A stretch of DNA of 41,672 bases from Methyloceanibacter sp. (GCA_014380485.1 JACMJU010000075.1:1-41672); one strand, 5' to 3'; counted from the first letter of the stretch, positions 26,050 through 34,918 are shown. The notes: generated by a model from the sequence alone, not told the origin. Translations and numbers: made by a program.

Positions 26050-27282
26050 ATGGCTAGACACAAACCGACTACGGTCATCCATCTGATCGCGCGCGCCGGC
26101 GTCTTCGCGGCGGTGCTGATCGGCCTCGCTCCTCATGCCTTCGCCGCCTGCGCCAGCCCCGCCGAGTTTGGCCGCTGGTTGCAGGGCTTCAAGAAAGAGG
26201 CTGTGGCGCAGGGAATTTCACCGAACACGGTCTCCTACGCGCTGGACGGACTCAGCTACGATCCCGCGACCATCGCCAAGGATCGCGCGCAGGGCGTGTT
26301 CGCGCAGACCTTCCTGCAATTCTCCGGCCGTATGGTGTCGGGCAATCGCCTCCAGGTCGGCGGTGCCTTGCTCAAGAAACATGCCGACACCTTCAGAAAG
26401 ATCGAGCAGCAATACGGCGTCCCCGGCCCCGTGCTCGTCGCCTTCTGGGGACTGGAGACCGATTTCGGCAAGGTGATGGGAAACATGGAGACGCTCCGGT
26501 CGCTCGCCACTTTGAGCTTCGATTGTCGGCGTCCCGACGAGTTCCGCGAACAGCTCATCTATGCCCTCCAGGTCATCGAGCGGGGAGACCTGTCGCCGCA
26601 AGAAATGCGCGGGCCCGCGCATGGAGAGGTCGGTCAGTTCCAGTTCCAGCCGAAAAACTATTATCAATATGCCGTCGATTTCGACGGCAACGGCAAACGC
26701 GACCTGATCCGAAGCGCGCCCGACTCGCTCGCATCCGCCGCCAACTATCTGCAATCGATCGGGTGGCAGGCCGGTCAGCCGTGGCTCGAGCAAGTACGCG
26801 TGCCTGCGGACCTGCCGTGGGATCAGGCCGATGTCACCATCAGAAAACCCCGCGCATTCTGGGCTCAGCACGGGGTCACCTATTTGAACGGCAAGCCGAT
26901 CCCCGCCGACAATCTGCCCGCCGGGCTGGTCTTGCCCATGGGCCGGAACGGGCCGGCGTTCCTCGCCTATCCCAATTTCGACATCTATCTCGAGTGGAAC
27001 AAATCGCTGGTCTACACGACCACGGCCGGCTACTACGCGACGCGTCTTGCCGGCGGGCCTGCGCTTGCCCGCGGCAATGGTCCGGTCGAGACCCTCAGCC
27101 TCGCCGAGACCAAGCAGATCCAGCAGCTTCTCGCCAGGCGCGGCTTCGAAGTGGGCAAGATCGACGGCGTGCTCGGCGCTGCGAGCCGCGATGCCATCCG
27201 CAGCATGCAGGTCAAATACGGTATGCCGGCCGATGCCTATCCCACCGCCGAACTGCTGAGCCGCTTGAGCGCGGGACAATAG
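26050..27282 (+). CDS. Lytic murein transglycosylase, MltB family
   Basis: A 410-aa exported enzyme that cleaves peptidoglycan glycan chains to 1,6-anhydro products. It has a signal peptide (IARAGVFAAVLIGLAPHAFA), then the SLT_2 domain with catalytic E136 in AFWGLETDFGK and a GQFQFQPKNYYQYAVDFDGNG segment. A C-terminal PG_binding_1 domain follows from about 345 (IQQLLARRGFEVGKIDGVLG). The pre-GQ motif reads GPAHGEV where MltB usually has W-A-G-A-M, a noticeable deviation near the substrate groove. ATG 26050 is used; GTG 26041 is possible. No convincing lipobox. Confidence 0.92.
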   Translation: MARHKPTTVIHLIARAGVFAAVLIGLAPHAFAACASPAEFGRWLQGFKKEAVAQGISPNTVSYALDGLSYDPATIAKDRAQGVFAQTFLQFSGRMVSGNRLQVGGALLKKHADTFRKIEQQYGVPGPVLVAFWGLETDFGKVMGNMETLRSLATLSFDCRRPDEFREQLIYALQVIERGDLSPQEMRGPAHGEVGQFQFQPKNYYQYAVDFDGNGKRDLIRSAPDSLASAANYLQSIGWQAGQPWLEQVRVPADLPWDQADVTIRKPRAFWAQHGVTYLNGKPIPADNLPAGLVLPMGRNGPAFLAYPNFDIYLEWNKSLVYTTTAGYYATRLAGGPALARGNGPVETLSLAETKQIQQLLARRGFEVGKIDGVLGAASRDAIRSMQVKYGMPADAYPTAELLSRLSAGQ

Positions 27283-27379
27283 CGCCGGCGCCTTCGCTCC
27301 CCGGGCGAACGTACGGTTGGGCTTCACGCCCGCACACGCAATCGACGCTCTTGCGGGCAGCGCGCCCGATACCTTTCCC

Positions 27380-28753
27380 CTACGCTGCCTCGACACTGGC
27401 CATGAGAGCGAAGAAGCCCTCGGCCAGCGTAGGGTGAATGAACATGGCGTTCTTGAACAACGTCCATGGCGCATCGGCCATCATCAGCGCCATGAGAATC
27501 TGCACCAGCTCGCCGCCCTCGGGACCGAGGATGGTCGCACCCAGAATGCGGTCGTTATCGGCATTGATGACGATCTTCATGAGGCCCTTGGTTTCGCCCC
27601 GCTCGATGGCGCGCGCGACGTACGCCATCGGCGCGCTGCCGATCTTCAGGCGATAGCCCTTGGCTCGCGCCTCCCGCTCACTCAGTCCGATGCGACCAAG
27701 CTCGGGGTCGGTATAGAGCGCGTAAGGGACCATGCGGTTGTCGATCGTCCGGTCCTTGCCGTTCACGAGATTGTCGATAAGGACGAGATAGTCGTCATAA
27801 GAGACATGGGTGAAGGCGGGGCCGCCCTTGACGTCGCCAATGACCCACACCCCGGGGACGTTGGTCTCGAGTTTGCCGTTATGCCGGATGAATCCGGCTT
27901 GATCGGTTTCGATGCCTGCCTCGTCGAGGCCGAGCTCGTCGGAATTTGGTGTCTGTCCGATCGACACGAGAAGGTGCGAGCCCCTTAATGTCTCTGCCGT
28001 GCCGTCCTTCTTCTCGATCGTCACTTCCAACCCGTCTGGCGTCTTGGCGATCTTCGTGGTGCGGGCGCCGAGCCGGAAATTCATGCCTTCTTCCTCGAGC
28101 GCGTCCTTCAGGCTCTGCCCGACTTCAGCATCTTCCCGCGGGATGATCTGGTCAGCCAACTCGACCACCGTGACCTCGCTGCCGAGGCGCCGGAACAATT
28201 GGCCGAACTCGAGACCCAAATAATTGCCGCCAAGCGCAATGAGATGAGCGGGCACCTGCTTCAGGTCCATGATGTTGCGATTGGTCAGATACGCGACTTG
28301 ATCCAGCCCCGGAATGGGAAGGATGCGGGGCCGCGTGCCGGTATTGATGAAGATCCTGTCGCTGGAGAGTTTTTCGCCATTCACCTCAATCTCATGCGGG
28401 GCGGTAAAGCGGCCGTGCCCACGATAGAGCGTGAGATTCGGGTTGTTTTTGACCTGGTCTTCGATGCCCGATCGGAACGACCCCGAGATTTCGTTCTTGC
28501 GCGCGACAATTTCCGCCATGTCGACCCGGACCTTGCCGGTATGCACACCGAACTCCGGCCCACGCTTGGCGGCGTGCGCGATACGGGCGCTTGCGATCAT
28601 CGTCTTGGTGGGCGTGCAGCCATAGTTGATGCAGGAACCTCCCAGCTGGCCCTCCTCGATCAGGGCCACGCGCCAGCCCAGCTTGGCGAAATCGATGGCC
28701 AGCGGCACGCCCCCCTGACCGGAGCCGATCACGATTGCGTCGTAGGTTTTCAA
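27380..28753 (-). CDS. FAD-dependent pyridine nucleotide-disulfide oxidoreductase (MerA/Lpd-like)
   Basis: A 457-aa flavoprotein with an N-terminal FAD loop (IVIGSGQGGVP), redox disulfide C41/C46 in GGSCINYGCTPTK, a second NAD(P)H Rossmann loop (LIALGGNYLGLEFGQLF), the FAD motif GVWVIGDVKGG and the dimerisation-domain ending FIHPTLAEGF with the His-Glu pair. It lacks the N-terminal heavy-metal domain and terminal Cys pair of true mercuric reductase, so the substrate is unknown; RclA-like or quinone/disulfide reductases are alternatives. It follows the doxX gene by 24 bp on the same strand. Confidence 0.93.
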   Translation of the reverse strand: MKTYDAIVIGSGQGGVPLAIDFAKLGWRVALIEEGQLGGSCINYGCTPTKTMIASARIAHAAKRGPEFGVHTGKVRVDMAEIVARKNEISGSFRSGIEDQVKNNPNLTLYRGHGRFTAPHEIEVNGEKLSSDRIFINTGTRPRILPIPGLDQVAYLTNRNIMDLKQVPAHLIALGGNYLGLEFGQLFRRLGSEVTVVELADQIIPREDAEVGQSLKDALEEEGMNFRLGARTTKIAKTPDGLEVTIEKKDGTAETLRGSHLLVSIGQTPNSDELGLDEAGIETDQAGFIRHNGKLETNVPGVWVIGDVKGGPAFTHVSYDDYLVLIDNLVNGKDRTIDNRMVPYALYTDPELGRIGLSEREARAKGYRLKIGSAPMAYVARAIERGETKGLMKIVINADNDRILGATILGPEGGELVQILMALMMADAPWTLFKNAMFIHPTLAEGFFALMASVEAA

Positions 28754-28777
28754 ATCTTTTCCCTCCGAATGCGTCTC

Positions 28778-29240
28778 TTAGCGGGCAGGAACGGGTTGAG
28801 GCTGCGCGCGGCTCCAGATCAGGTGATCGAGCGAAAGCGCGCCCGGTCCGCGGGCGACGATGAGCAGCAGAAGCGCGAACCAGAGAATGTGCTCGGGCCA
28901 GCCATCGGGATAGACGAAGAGTTGAATGACCAGGGTCATGACCATGAGGCCGAGTGCCGACAACCGCGAGGCAAGCCCGACCACGAGCAGCACCGGTAAG
29001 ACGTGCTCGGCGATGGTCGCCGCATAGGCGGCGATCGGGGTGCAGGAGCGGGACCTTGTATTCCTCGCGGAAGAGGAAAAACGTGTTGTCCTTGATCTGT
29101 AGGAAGCCCTCGACTTTGGTCTGGCCTGAGCGCCAAAAGACGCTCGCCACCGCCAAGCGCGCGACCAGCGCCACGAGACTGTAAGGGATGCGCTCGGCCA
29201 AACGCCGGCCTGCGTCGAGCCAGTTCATCAAACTTGGCAT
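28778..29240 (-). pseudogene. DoxX family membrane protein gene, frameshifted
   Basis: Reading from ATG 29240 (GGGAGG 8 nt upstream) gives 66 DoxX-like residues ([19 protein letters not shown], then SGQTKVEGF) ending at PLL. The frame then leaves the family. Shifting by one base at 29042 restores [20 protein letters not shown], the membrane segments [20 protein letters not shown] and [20 protein letters not shown], and a stop at 28778. One extra base therefore splits a gene of about 153 codons. It is either inactivated or a sequencing error. DoxX proteins are four-helix membrane proteins linked to oxidative stress or thiosulfate:quinone chemistry. Confidence 0.88.
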
Positions 29241-29355
29241 CGCTTAGCCTCCCGTTCTGGTTGCCTGAAGCGGGGCCGTCGCCGGGTCCCCGCCGATCCG
29301 CCTGAGCAAAGCCCATTGGGACTTGTGAAGGAAATGCTGATCGATGATCGACACC

Positions 29356-29370
29356 ATAGCCGGTCGCTAT
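29356..29370. promoter_or_regulatory. LysR-type box, ATAG-N7-CTAT (site 1)
   Basis: A perfect 15-bp palindrome, ATAGC-CGGTC-GCTAT, in the divergent gap between doxX and the first peroxiredoxin gene. It fits the T-N11-A rule of LysR regulators, lies 116 bp from the doxX ATG and directly abuts a TTGACC -35-like hexamer (29371-29376) reading toward the peroxiredoxin gene. Confidence 0.6.
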
Positions 29371-29508
29371 TTGACCTCCAGCCGATAAGGGGCCAAATCA
29401 AAAGCCTGAGAGATTGAAAGGACAGCACCGCCAGGCGGTCGCTGGCGGTCGTGTGCCGCCCGGGACACTAAGGCGCTATCGGCCGCGCCGGCGGCAGGGA
29501 GCCACCAT

Positions 29509-30225
29509 ATGACTACGGCCTTTGCCACCGTCGAAGAGGCATTCCGCTATTGCCGCGACATGGATGCTTCTCTGAGCGAAAGGCTCGACACCTTCGCCAA
29601 TGTGGCAAGAGCGCTGCGGCCGGAGATGCAGGAGGCCATCGACCGGATGGTCGAGCGGCTCAAGGCGCACAATGTCGGTGAGACCGCGCCCAAGCCTGGC
29701 GAGGTCATGCCGTCCTTCACGCTCCCCGACGAAACCGGAAGGCTTGTCAGTCTTGACGCACTTCTGGCCGCGGGGCCGGTCGCGATCACCTTCCATCGCG
29801 GCCATTGGTGTCCCTATTGCCGCATCAACACGCGGGTGCTCTCGGAAGCGCAGGACAAGATCAATGCTGAGGGCGCGAAAATCGTGGCGATCATGCCGGA
29901 CCGCGAGCAGTTCGCCGCTTCGTTCAAATTGGATGGGGATCTGCATTACCCGGTTCTGACCGATATCGACAACGGCTACGCGCTCTCGCTCAATCTCGCC
30001 ATTTGGGTGGGCGCCGAGCTCGAGCAGCTGATGGCGGCGGCGGGGCGTGATCTGCCGCGCTATCAGGGCAACGAGGCCTGGTTTCTGCCCATCCCGGCGA
30101 CGTTCGTGCTGGCAAGCGACGGCACCATCACCGCCCGCTTCATCGATCCCGACTACCGCCGGCGCATGACCGTCGAAGACCTGCTGGCGGCGCTGCAAAA
30201 CGCTCAAAATCGAGGGGAAAAGTGA
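29509..30225 (+). CDS. Peroxiredoxin-like AhpC/TSA protein, copy 1
   Basis: A 238-aa thioredoxin-fold protein of the AhpC/TSA superfamily. A helical N-terminal arm of about 60 residues precedes the fold (PKPGEVMPSFTLPDETGRLVSL). The active site is FHRGHWCPYCRINT with C101 and C104, like PrxQ/Bcp-type peroxidases with a neighbouring resolving cysteine. Later landmarks are LPIPATFVLASDGTI and ARFIDPDYRRRM. Thiol-dependent peroxide reduction is the likely role, with an unknown electron donor. GGGAG lies 7 nt before ATG 29509. A close paralogue follows. Confidence 0.9.
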   Translation: MTTAFATVEEAFRYCRDMDASLSERLDTFANVARALRPEMQEAIDRMVERLKAHNVGETAPKPGEVMPSFTLPDETGRLVSLDALLAAGPVAITFHRGHWCPYCRINTRVLSEAQDKINAEGAKIVAIMPDREQFAASFKLDGDLHYPVLTDIDNGYALSLNLAIWVGAELEQLMAAAGRDLPRYQGNEAWFLPIPATFVLASDGTITARFIDPDYRRRMTVEDLLAALQNAQNRGEK

Positions 30226-30366
30226 CCAACAATCGCGATCAGCGAGCAGGCGGTCGCCGCTATCCATGGCGGGCGCCGGATGGTATGAACGGGTCGGGGA
30301 AGACTCGGGATTCCAGACCGGTTCGGATTTCGACCGGCGGGTAGCCGCCGCGGCTCAGGATTTTGA

Positions 30367-31086
30367 ATGACCTCGAAACCCCTCTCGCAGCTGCTCGAGG
30401 AGGCCTTCGTCCAGTCCCGGGACATGGACGCGTCTTTGGCGGAGAGATTGCAGGCCTTTGCCGATGCGGTGAGACAGTTCGGTCCGAACTTTCAGGAAGC
30501 CGTCGATGTCCTTGTGGACAGGTTGAAACAGCACGACGTCGGCGAAAACGCGCCGAAGCCCGGCGAGGTGATGCCGAATTTCGTCCTGCCTGATGAAAGC
30601 GGCCAACTGATTAGCCTCGAGAGCCTTCTCAAGAAAGGACCCGTCGCCGTCACGTTCCACCGCGGATATTGGTGCCCCTATTGCCGCATCAACACGCGCG
30701 CTTTGGCCGAGGCGCAGAGCCAAATTGCCGCCGAAGGCGGCCATGTCGCGGCCATCATGCCCGACCGCGAGCACTTCACCGCCGGGCTTAAAACGGTATC
30801 AGAGGCGCCGTTTCCGATCCTTACCGATTTCGATAACGGCTATGCCCTCTCGCTCAATCTCGCCTTCTGGGTCGGACAGGAGATGCAGGAACTCATGACC
30901 GGGGCCGGCTGGGACGTATCCCGCTCGCAAGGCTCCAACACCTGGCTGCTGCCGATCCCTGCCACCTTCGTCGTCGGCACCGACGGCGAGGTCAAAGCGC
31001 GTTTCATCGATCCCGACTATCGCAAGCGCATGGCCATCGAGGATTTGCTGTCTGCGCTCAGGACCGCGCGCGAGACCGCGCACTAG
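30367..31086 (+). CDS. Peroxiredoxin-like AhpC/TSA protein, copy 2
   Basis: A 239-aa paralogue of the preceding gene, similar along its whole length, including the N-terminal helical arm (QSRDMDASLAERLQAFAD versus CRDMDASLSERLDTFAN). The active site is FHRGYWCPYCRINT (C103, C106). The pair is a tandem duplication with enough divergence to suggest different substrates or partners. ATG 30367 has AGGA 6 nt upstream and also overlaps the stop of a 34-codon frame at 30266-30370. Its stop codon overlaps the LysR gene stop inside a CTAG palindrome. Confidence 0.92.
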   Translation: MTSKPLSQLLEEAFVQSRDMDASLAERLQAFADAVRQFGPNFQEAVDVLVDRLKQHDVGENAPKPGEVMPNFVLPDESGQLISLESLLKKGPVAVTFHRGYWCPYCRINTRALAEAQSQIAAEGGHVAAIMPDREHFTAGLKTVSEAPFPILTDFDNGYALSLNLAFWVGQEMQELMTGAGWDVSRSQGSNTWLLPIPATFVVGTDGEVKARFIDPDYRKRMAIEDLLSALRTARETAH

Positions 31087-31970
31087 ACCGCATATCGCGC
31101 CCAATCGTAAGCACGCAGCATCTTCATCATGGCCGAGGCCACGGTCGTGCGCTGCCGCCCCGCCACGCCGTAAAGATGGATGGTGCGCTGGAGCCCAAGG
31201 TCGCCGACGCTAATGCGCGCCAAAGTGGCGGGGTTCTGCGTGCTGCGCGGCACCAGAGCGACCCCGACCCCTGCTTCGAGCAAGGAGAGAAGGTCGCCGT
31301 CGGCGCTCACCTCATGAAAACGGCTGACGTCGAAATCCATCGCCCGCAGCAATTCGAGCAGCGTCTCGGTCGTCTCGCAATAGGTGCGGACCATCAGCCG
31401 CTCCTGCCTCAAATCGTCGATGGAAATGAGGGGACGTCCCGCCAGGACGTGCGTGTTCTGCACCAAAAGATGAAAGTCCTCGGTGAAGAGCGGCCAACGA
31501 TCGAGCCGCTCCCACTCATCGCCGATCTGGGCGGCGAGACCGAGTTCGACGTCGCCGCGTTTCAGATATTCGAGCACCTCGGTCCCGTTGCCTCGCAGGA
31601 TCTTGAGCTCAAGGCCCTCGAACAACTTGCCGAGTTCGACCACGTGGGGCGTGACCAGCGACGGGTCGATGGTGCGCGACACCGCGAGCCTGAGCGCGCC
31701 GACCTCGCCCTTCTTGATGGCGGACGCGAGTGAACGGGCGCTGATGGCGCTGTCGTAGCATTGCTTCAGCAGCGGGAGCATGCGCTGGCCGAGCTCGGTG
31801 AGCTGGGCTTGCGGGCGCTCGCGCCGGAACAGATCGCCGCCGAGCTCGCCCTCGAGCTGGCGGATGGCCCGGGTCAGCGACGGTTGGGCGACGTGGCATT
31901 CCTCCGCGGCACGGGTGAAATTCAGCACCCGCGCGACGGCGAGGAAATAGCGGACCTGATGCATTTCCAT
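31083..31970 (-). CDS. LysR-family transcriptional regulator
   Basis: A 295-aa regulator with an N-terminal winged helix (MHQVRYFLAVARVLNFTRAA, HVAQPSLTRAIRQLEGELG, LFRRERPQAQLTELG) and a two-lobed effector domain (RLAVSRTIDPSLVTPHVVEL, SLLEAGVGVALVPRSTQ). It is of the group whose DNA-binding half resembles OxyR/CatM types, but no redox cysteine pair like that of OxyR is evident. It is convergent with the second peroxiredoxin gene and divergent from bdhA. It is the natural candidate to bind the three ATAG-N7-CTAT boxes nearby (inference). Confidence 0.95.
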   Translation of the reverse strand: MEMHQVRYFLAVARVLNFTRAAEECHVAQPSLTRAIRQLEGELGGDLFRRERPQAQLTELGQRMLPLLKQCYDSAISARSLASAIKKGEVGALRLAVSRTIDPSLVTPHVVELGKLFEGLELKILRGNGTEVLEYLKRGDVELGLAAQIGDEWERLDRWPLFTEDFHLLVQNTHVLAGRPLISIDDLRQERLMVRTYCETTETLLELLRAMDFDVSRFHEVSADGDLLSLLEAGVGVALVPRSTQNPATLARISVGDLGLQRTIHLYGVAGRQRTTVASAMMKMLRAYDWARYAV

Positions 31971-32392
31971 GGGAGATGCGCCCCGCCGCCGCCCTAGTCG
32001 TTATCCGGAAGCAGGAATGCAGCAAAGTCGCGGCTGCCCACGCGGCCAGCCGGGGTCGGACAGGCTTCGGCCTGTTGCCTCGCCATGCCAATGGTCATCG
32101 GATCGGAAATTGCTTGGTTCGGGCCCTATTGAAGTCCGGTTTTACGCTTGTGAGCGCTTCGCCGTCGAGGTGATTTGACTCAGTTGACTATAATTTGACA
32201 AGCCGGATTGTCGCGGTTCGGCCCCATTTTCTGCCTTTACCGGCGCTCTGGCGGCCATAGCGCTCCCCTATCGACTCCTTAGCCAACGGGCATTTCCCGC
32301 GCCCCCTTGCTCCGCGCATGATCCGGGTCGAGAAAGGCACCAGTCCGTGCCTGGAAACCGGCGCCGGATGCCCCACAGAGGAGTGCAGCGCA
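31971..32392. promoter_or_regulatory. 422-bp lysR/bdhA divergent control region
   Basis: No gene is supported here. It contains LysR-type box site 3, ATAG-CGCTCCC-CTAT, at 32257-32271, 122 bp before the bdhA ATG. An AT-rich patch at 32173-32200 has three TTGAC elements spaced 9 and 11 bp and an embedded TATAAT (32189-32194), without a -35 at standard distance. It should carry the promoters of both genes. Confidence 0.5.
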
Positions 32393-33220
32393 ATGAACCT
32401 GGCAATGGCTGAGCGCGGGGCCTTACGCGCGCAATCGCACCTCAAAGACAAGGTGTCCCTGGTTACCGGCTCTACCAGCGGCATCGGGCTTGGCATTGCC
32501 CGCGCTCTCGCCGGGGCGGGCGCCGCGGTGGTCCTCAACGGTTTCGGCAAACCTGAGGAGATCAAGGCCACCCAAGAGGCCATCGGCGCCGATTTCGGCG
32601 TTCCGGTCGCATATTCCGGCGCCGACATGTCGAAGCCGGACTCGATTGCCGAAATGGTTCAGATGACCCTCGACAAGTTCGGCAGGCTCGACGTCCTCGT
32701 CAACAATGCCGGCATTCAGCATGTGGCGCCGTTGCACGAGTTCCCTACCGCCAAGTGGGACGCCATCATCGCCATCAATCTGAGCTCGGCGTTCCACACC
32801 ACGCGGCTCGCGCTCCCGAGCATGATCGCGAACAAATGGGGTCGCATTATCAATGTCGCCTCGGCCCATGGCCTCGTCGGCTCGGCCTTCAAGTCGGCCT
32901 ATGTTGCCGCCAAGCATGGCATGTTGGGCCTGACCAAAGTGACCGCGCTCGAGATCGCGGAGATTGGCATTACCTGCAACGCCATCTGCCCAGGCTATGT
33001 CTACACGCCGCTGGTGGTGGCACAGATCGAGGGACAGGCCAAGTCCCACGGCATTCCGCGCGAGCAAGTGATCCGCGATGTCCTGTTGGCGCAGCAGCCG
33101 AACAAGCGCTTCGCCACCACCGATGAACTTGGCGATATCGCGGTGTTCCTCGCCTCGGAGGCTGCCGCCTCCATTACCGGCGCCGCCATTCCGGTGGACG
33201 GAGGCTGGACCGCGCATTGA
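32393..33220 (+). CDS. bdhA: 3-hydroxybutyrate dehydrogenase
   Basis: A 275-aa SDR that oxidises (R)-3-hydroxybutyrate to acetoacetate with NAD, part of polyhydroxybutyrate and ketone-body use. It has SLVTGSTSGIGLGIA, VLVNNAGIQHVAPLHEFP (typical of this enzyme), the catalytic Ser/Tyr/Lys in INVASAHGLVGS and SAYVAAKHG, and the QIEGQAKSHGIPREQV lid segment characteristic of BdhA. ATG 32393 is used, with GAGGAG about 9 nt upstream. It leads an apparent operon with the patatin-like lipase and a small membrane protein. Confidence 0.93.
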   Translation: MNLAMAERGALRAQSHLKDKVSLVTGSTSGIGLGIARALAGAGAAVVLNGFGKPEEIKATQEAIGADFGVPVAYSGADMSKPDSIAEMVQMTLDKFGRLDVLVNNAGIQHVAPLHEFPTAKWDAIIAINLSSAFHTTRLALPSMIANKWGRIINVASAHGLVGSAFKSAYVAAKHGMLGLTKVTALEIAEIGITCNAICPGYVYTPLVVAQIEGQAKSHGIPREQVIRDVLLAQQPNKRFATTDELGDIAVFLASEAAASITGAAIPVDGGWTAH

Positions 33221-33252
33221 GCGCGAGGCACCAACACGATTGGGAGCAGACC

Positions 33253-34473
33253 ATGACCAAGACCAATAACCTATCGCCTCTCGAAGCGGTCAATTCGATC
33301 CGGCAGAAAAACAACGGCCAGGTCGTACTCGTGCTCCAAGGCGGCGGTGCGCTCGGCGCCTATCAAGGCGGCGTCTATCAGGCGCTGCATGAGGCGGGCG
33401 TCGAGCCCGACTGGATCATCGGCACCTCGATCGGCGCCATCAACGCCAGCATCATCACCGGCAACAAGCCCGAAGAACGTCTGTCCCGGTTACGGGAATT
33501 CTGGCGCCGCGTGGAGCGCTCCGATTTCTGGGGCGTCTTCCCGGCGTGGACCGGCCTGGCCGACGCGCTTTCCTCCTGGAGCACCTTGGCCAATGGCATT
33601 CCGGGTTTCTTTGAAGTCAATCCGCGGGCTTTCCTCGGTTCGCATGTGCCGCTCGGCGCCGACCATGCCGGCTACTACTCGACCGAACCTTTGCGCAAGA
33701 CGTTGGAGGAACTCGTGGATTTCTCGCTGATCAATCGGAAAAATCCGCGCCTCACGGTGGGCGCCGCCCACGTGCGTACCAGCATGATGCGCTATTTCGA
33801 CTCGCGCGAGATGGAGCTCACCCCCAGCCATGTCATGGCGTCCGGCGCCCTGCCGCCGGCCTTTCCGGCCGTGCGCATCGACGGCGAACTCTATTGGGAC
33901 GGCGGCATCCTCTCCAACACGCCGACCGAAAACGTCTTTGAGGACTATCCGCGCCGAAACTCGCTCATCTTCGCCGTGCATCTTTGGCACCCGACGGGTG
34001 AAGAGCCGGAGACCATCTGGCAGATCCTGCACCGCCACAAGGACATTCAATATTCGAGCCGGATCTCCAACCACATCATACGGCAGCGCGAATCGCATAA
34101 GCTCCGCCATGTCATCTCCGAGCTTCTGAAATTCGTTCCCGAAGAAGCGAGGAAGACCCCGCTGGTGAAGGAGCTGGCCGGATATTCCTGCCGCACGCGT
34201 ATGCATGTGGTGCGGCTGCTGGCCCCCCGCCTCGACCGCGAAACGCACATCAAAGACATCGACTTCTCGCCGGCCGGCATCGGCGCGCGCTGGGAAGCGG
34301 GTTACGCCGATACAAGCCGCGCGCTGGCGACGCAGGCGTGGCTTGAGGAATGCGATCCGCTCGAGGGTGTGATCTTGCACGAGCCGCGGGCCGGAGCCGA
34401 GCCCGCTGCCGAAACGGAGATGGGCGGGGCGGTTACCGCGCCCGCTGGTTCGCAGAAGCTCGCGGCCGAGTAG
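33253..34473 (+). CDS. Patatin-like phospholipase family protein
   Basis: A 406-aa serine hydrolase. Oxyanion loop LQGGGALGAYQGGVYQ, nucleophile Ser in IGTSIGAINAS, and the dyad Asp in WDGGILSNTP. The C-terminal part after about 210 matches the DUF3734 extension of bacterial patatins (HRHKDIQYSSRISNHI, SPAGIGARWEAGYADT). A short Ala/Pro tail ends it. In alphaproteobacteria this gene often accompanies bdhA, suggesting a role in polyhydroxybutyrate or lipid turnover; substrate unproven. ATG 33253 is used, 32 bp after bdhA. Confidence 0.93.
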   Translation: MTKTNNLSPLEAVNSIRQKNNGQVVLVLQGGGALGAYQGGVYQALHEAGVEPDWIIGTSIGAINASIITGNKPEERLSRLREFWRRVERSDFWGVFPAWTGLADALSSWSTLANGIPGFFEVNPRAFLGSHVPLGADHAGYYSTEPLRKTLEELVDFSLINRKNPRLTVGAAHVRTSMMRYFDSREMELTPSHVMASGALPPAFPAVRIDGELYWDGGILSNTPTENVFEDYPRRNSLIFAVHLWHPTGEEPETIWQILHRHKDIQYSSRISNHIIRQRESHKLRHVISELLKFVPEEARKTPLVKELAGYSCRTRMHVVRLLAPRLDRETHIKDIDFSPAGIGARWEAGYADTSRALATQAWLEECDPLEGVILHEPRAGAEPAAETEMGGAVTAPAGSQKLAAE

Positions 34474-34484
34474 GAGAGGCGGTC

Positions 34485-34724
34485 ATGGATGCGTGCACAG
34501 GCATATCGGCCATTCAGCTCCTTGCCGCGGCGTTCACCTTCCTGGCCGCAGTGGTCTCCCTCGATGTGTTCTGGGTGAGGACCCCCGACGAGGTTCATGG
34601 CAGCGATATCGCCGACGCGCTCAGGAAGCGGAGCTGGCTCAATGCGCTCGTCGCCGCCGGCGCGGCCGGCGCCGTCGTCCTGCTGTTCTTCTGGGTCAGT
34701 ACCTGCTCGAATGGCGCATTCTGA
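34485..34724 (+). CDS. Small two-helix membrane protein
   Basis: A 79-aa protein with two hydrophobic helices (about 10-27, ISAIQLLAAAFTFLAAVVSL, and about 54-71, ALVAAGAAGAVVLLFFW) joined by a polar loop VRTPDEVHGSDIADALRKRSW. ATG 34485 comes 11 nt after the patatin stop with GGAGAGG upstream, so it is the third gene of the bdhA unit, which ends at the terminator at 34770. No named family is recognised. Confidence 0.75.
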   Translation: MDACTGISAIQLLAAAFTFLAAVVSLDVFWVRTPDEVHGSDIADALRKRSWLNALVAAGAAGAVVLLFFWVSTCSNGAF

Positions 34725-34769
34725 ACCCGGGCGCGCGGTCCAGCGGATAGGCACGATGCGAAAAGAGAA

Positions 34770-34797
34770 AGCCCGGCCTTGCGGCCGGGCTCTTCTT
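34770..34797 (+). terminator. Intrinsic terminator after the bdhA operon
   Basis: Perfect 9-bp GC-rich stem AGCCCGGCC (34770-34778) and GGCCGGGCT (34783-34791) with a TTGC loop, followed by CTTCTT. It lies 46 bp after the small membrane protein gene. Confidence 0.85.
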
Positions 34798-34918
34798 ACG
34801 CAACACAACGATTGGTCCAACTAAGCTCTTCCTATCAAGCGCTTACCCTGCACCCTCGAAGCCGCCCGGATACAAGTACGCGGGCGACGAGAGGGCGAGA
34901 GCCGGTACTCCGAGCCCT

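Noticed and set aside
32173-32200. Consensus-like TTGACA and TATAAT as a sigma-70 promoter
   Set aside because: Spacing between any -35 and the -10 is wrong (8 bp or reversed), so I list only an AT-rich control region.
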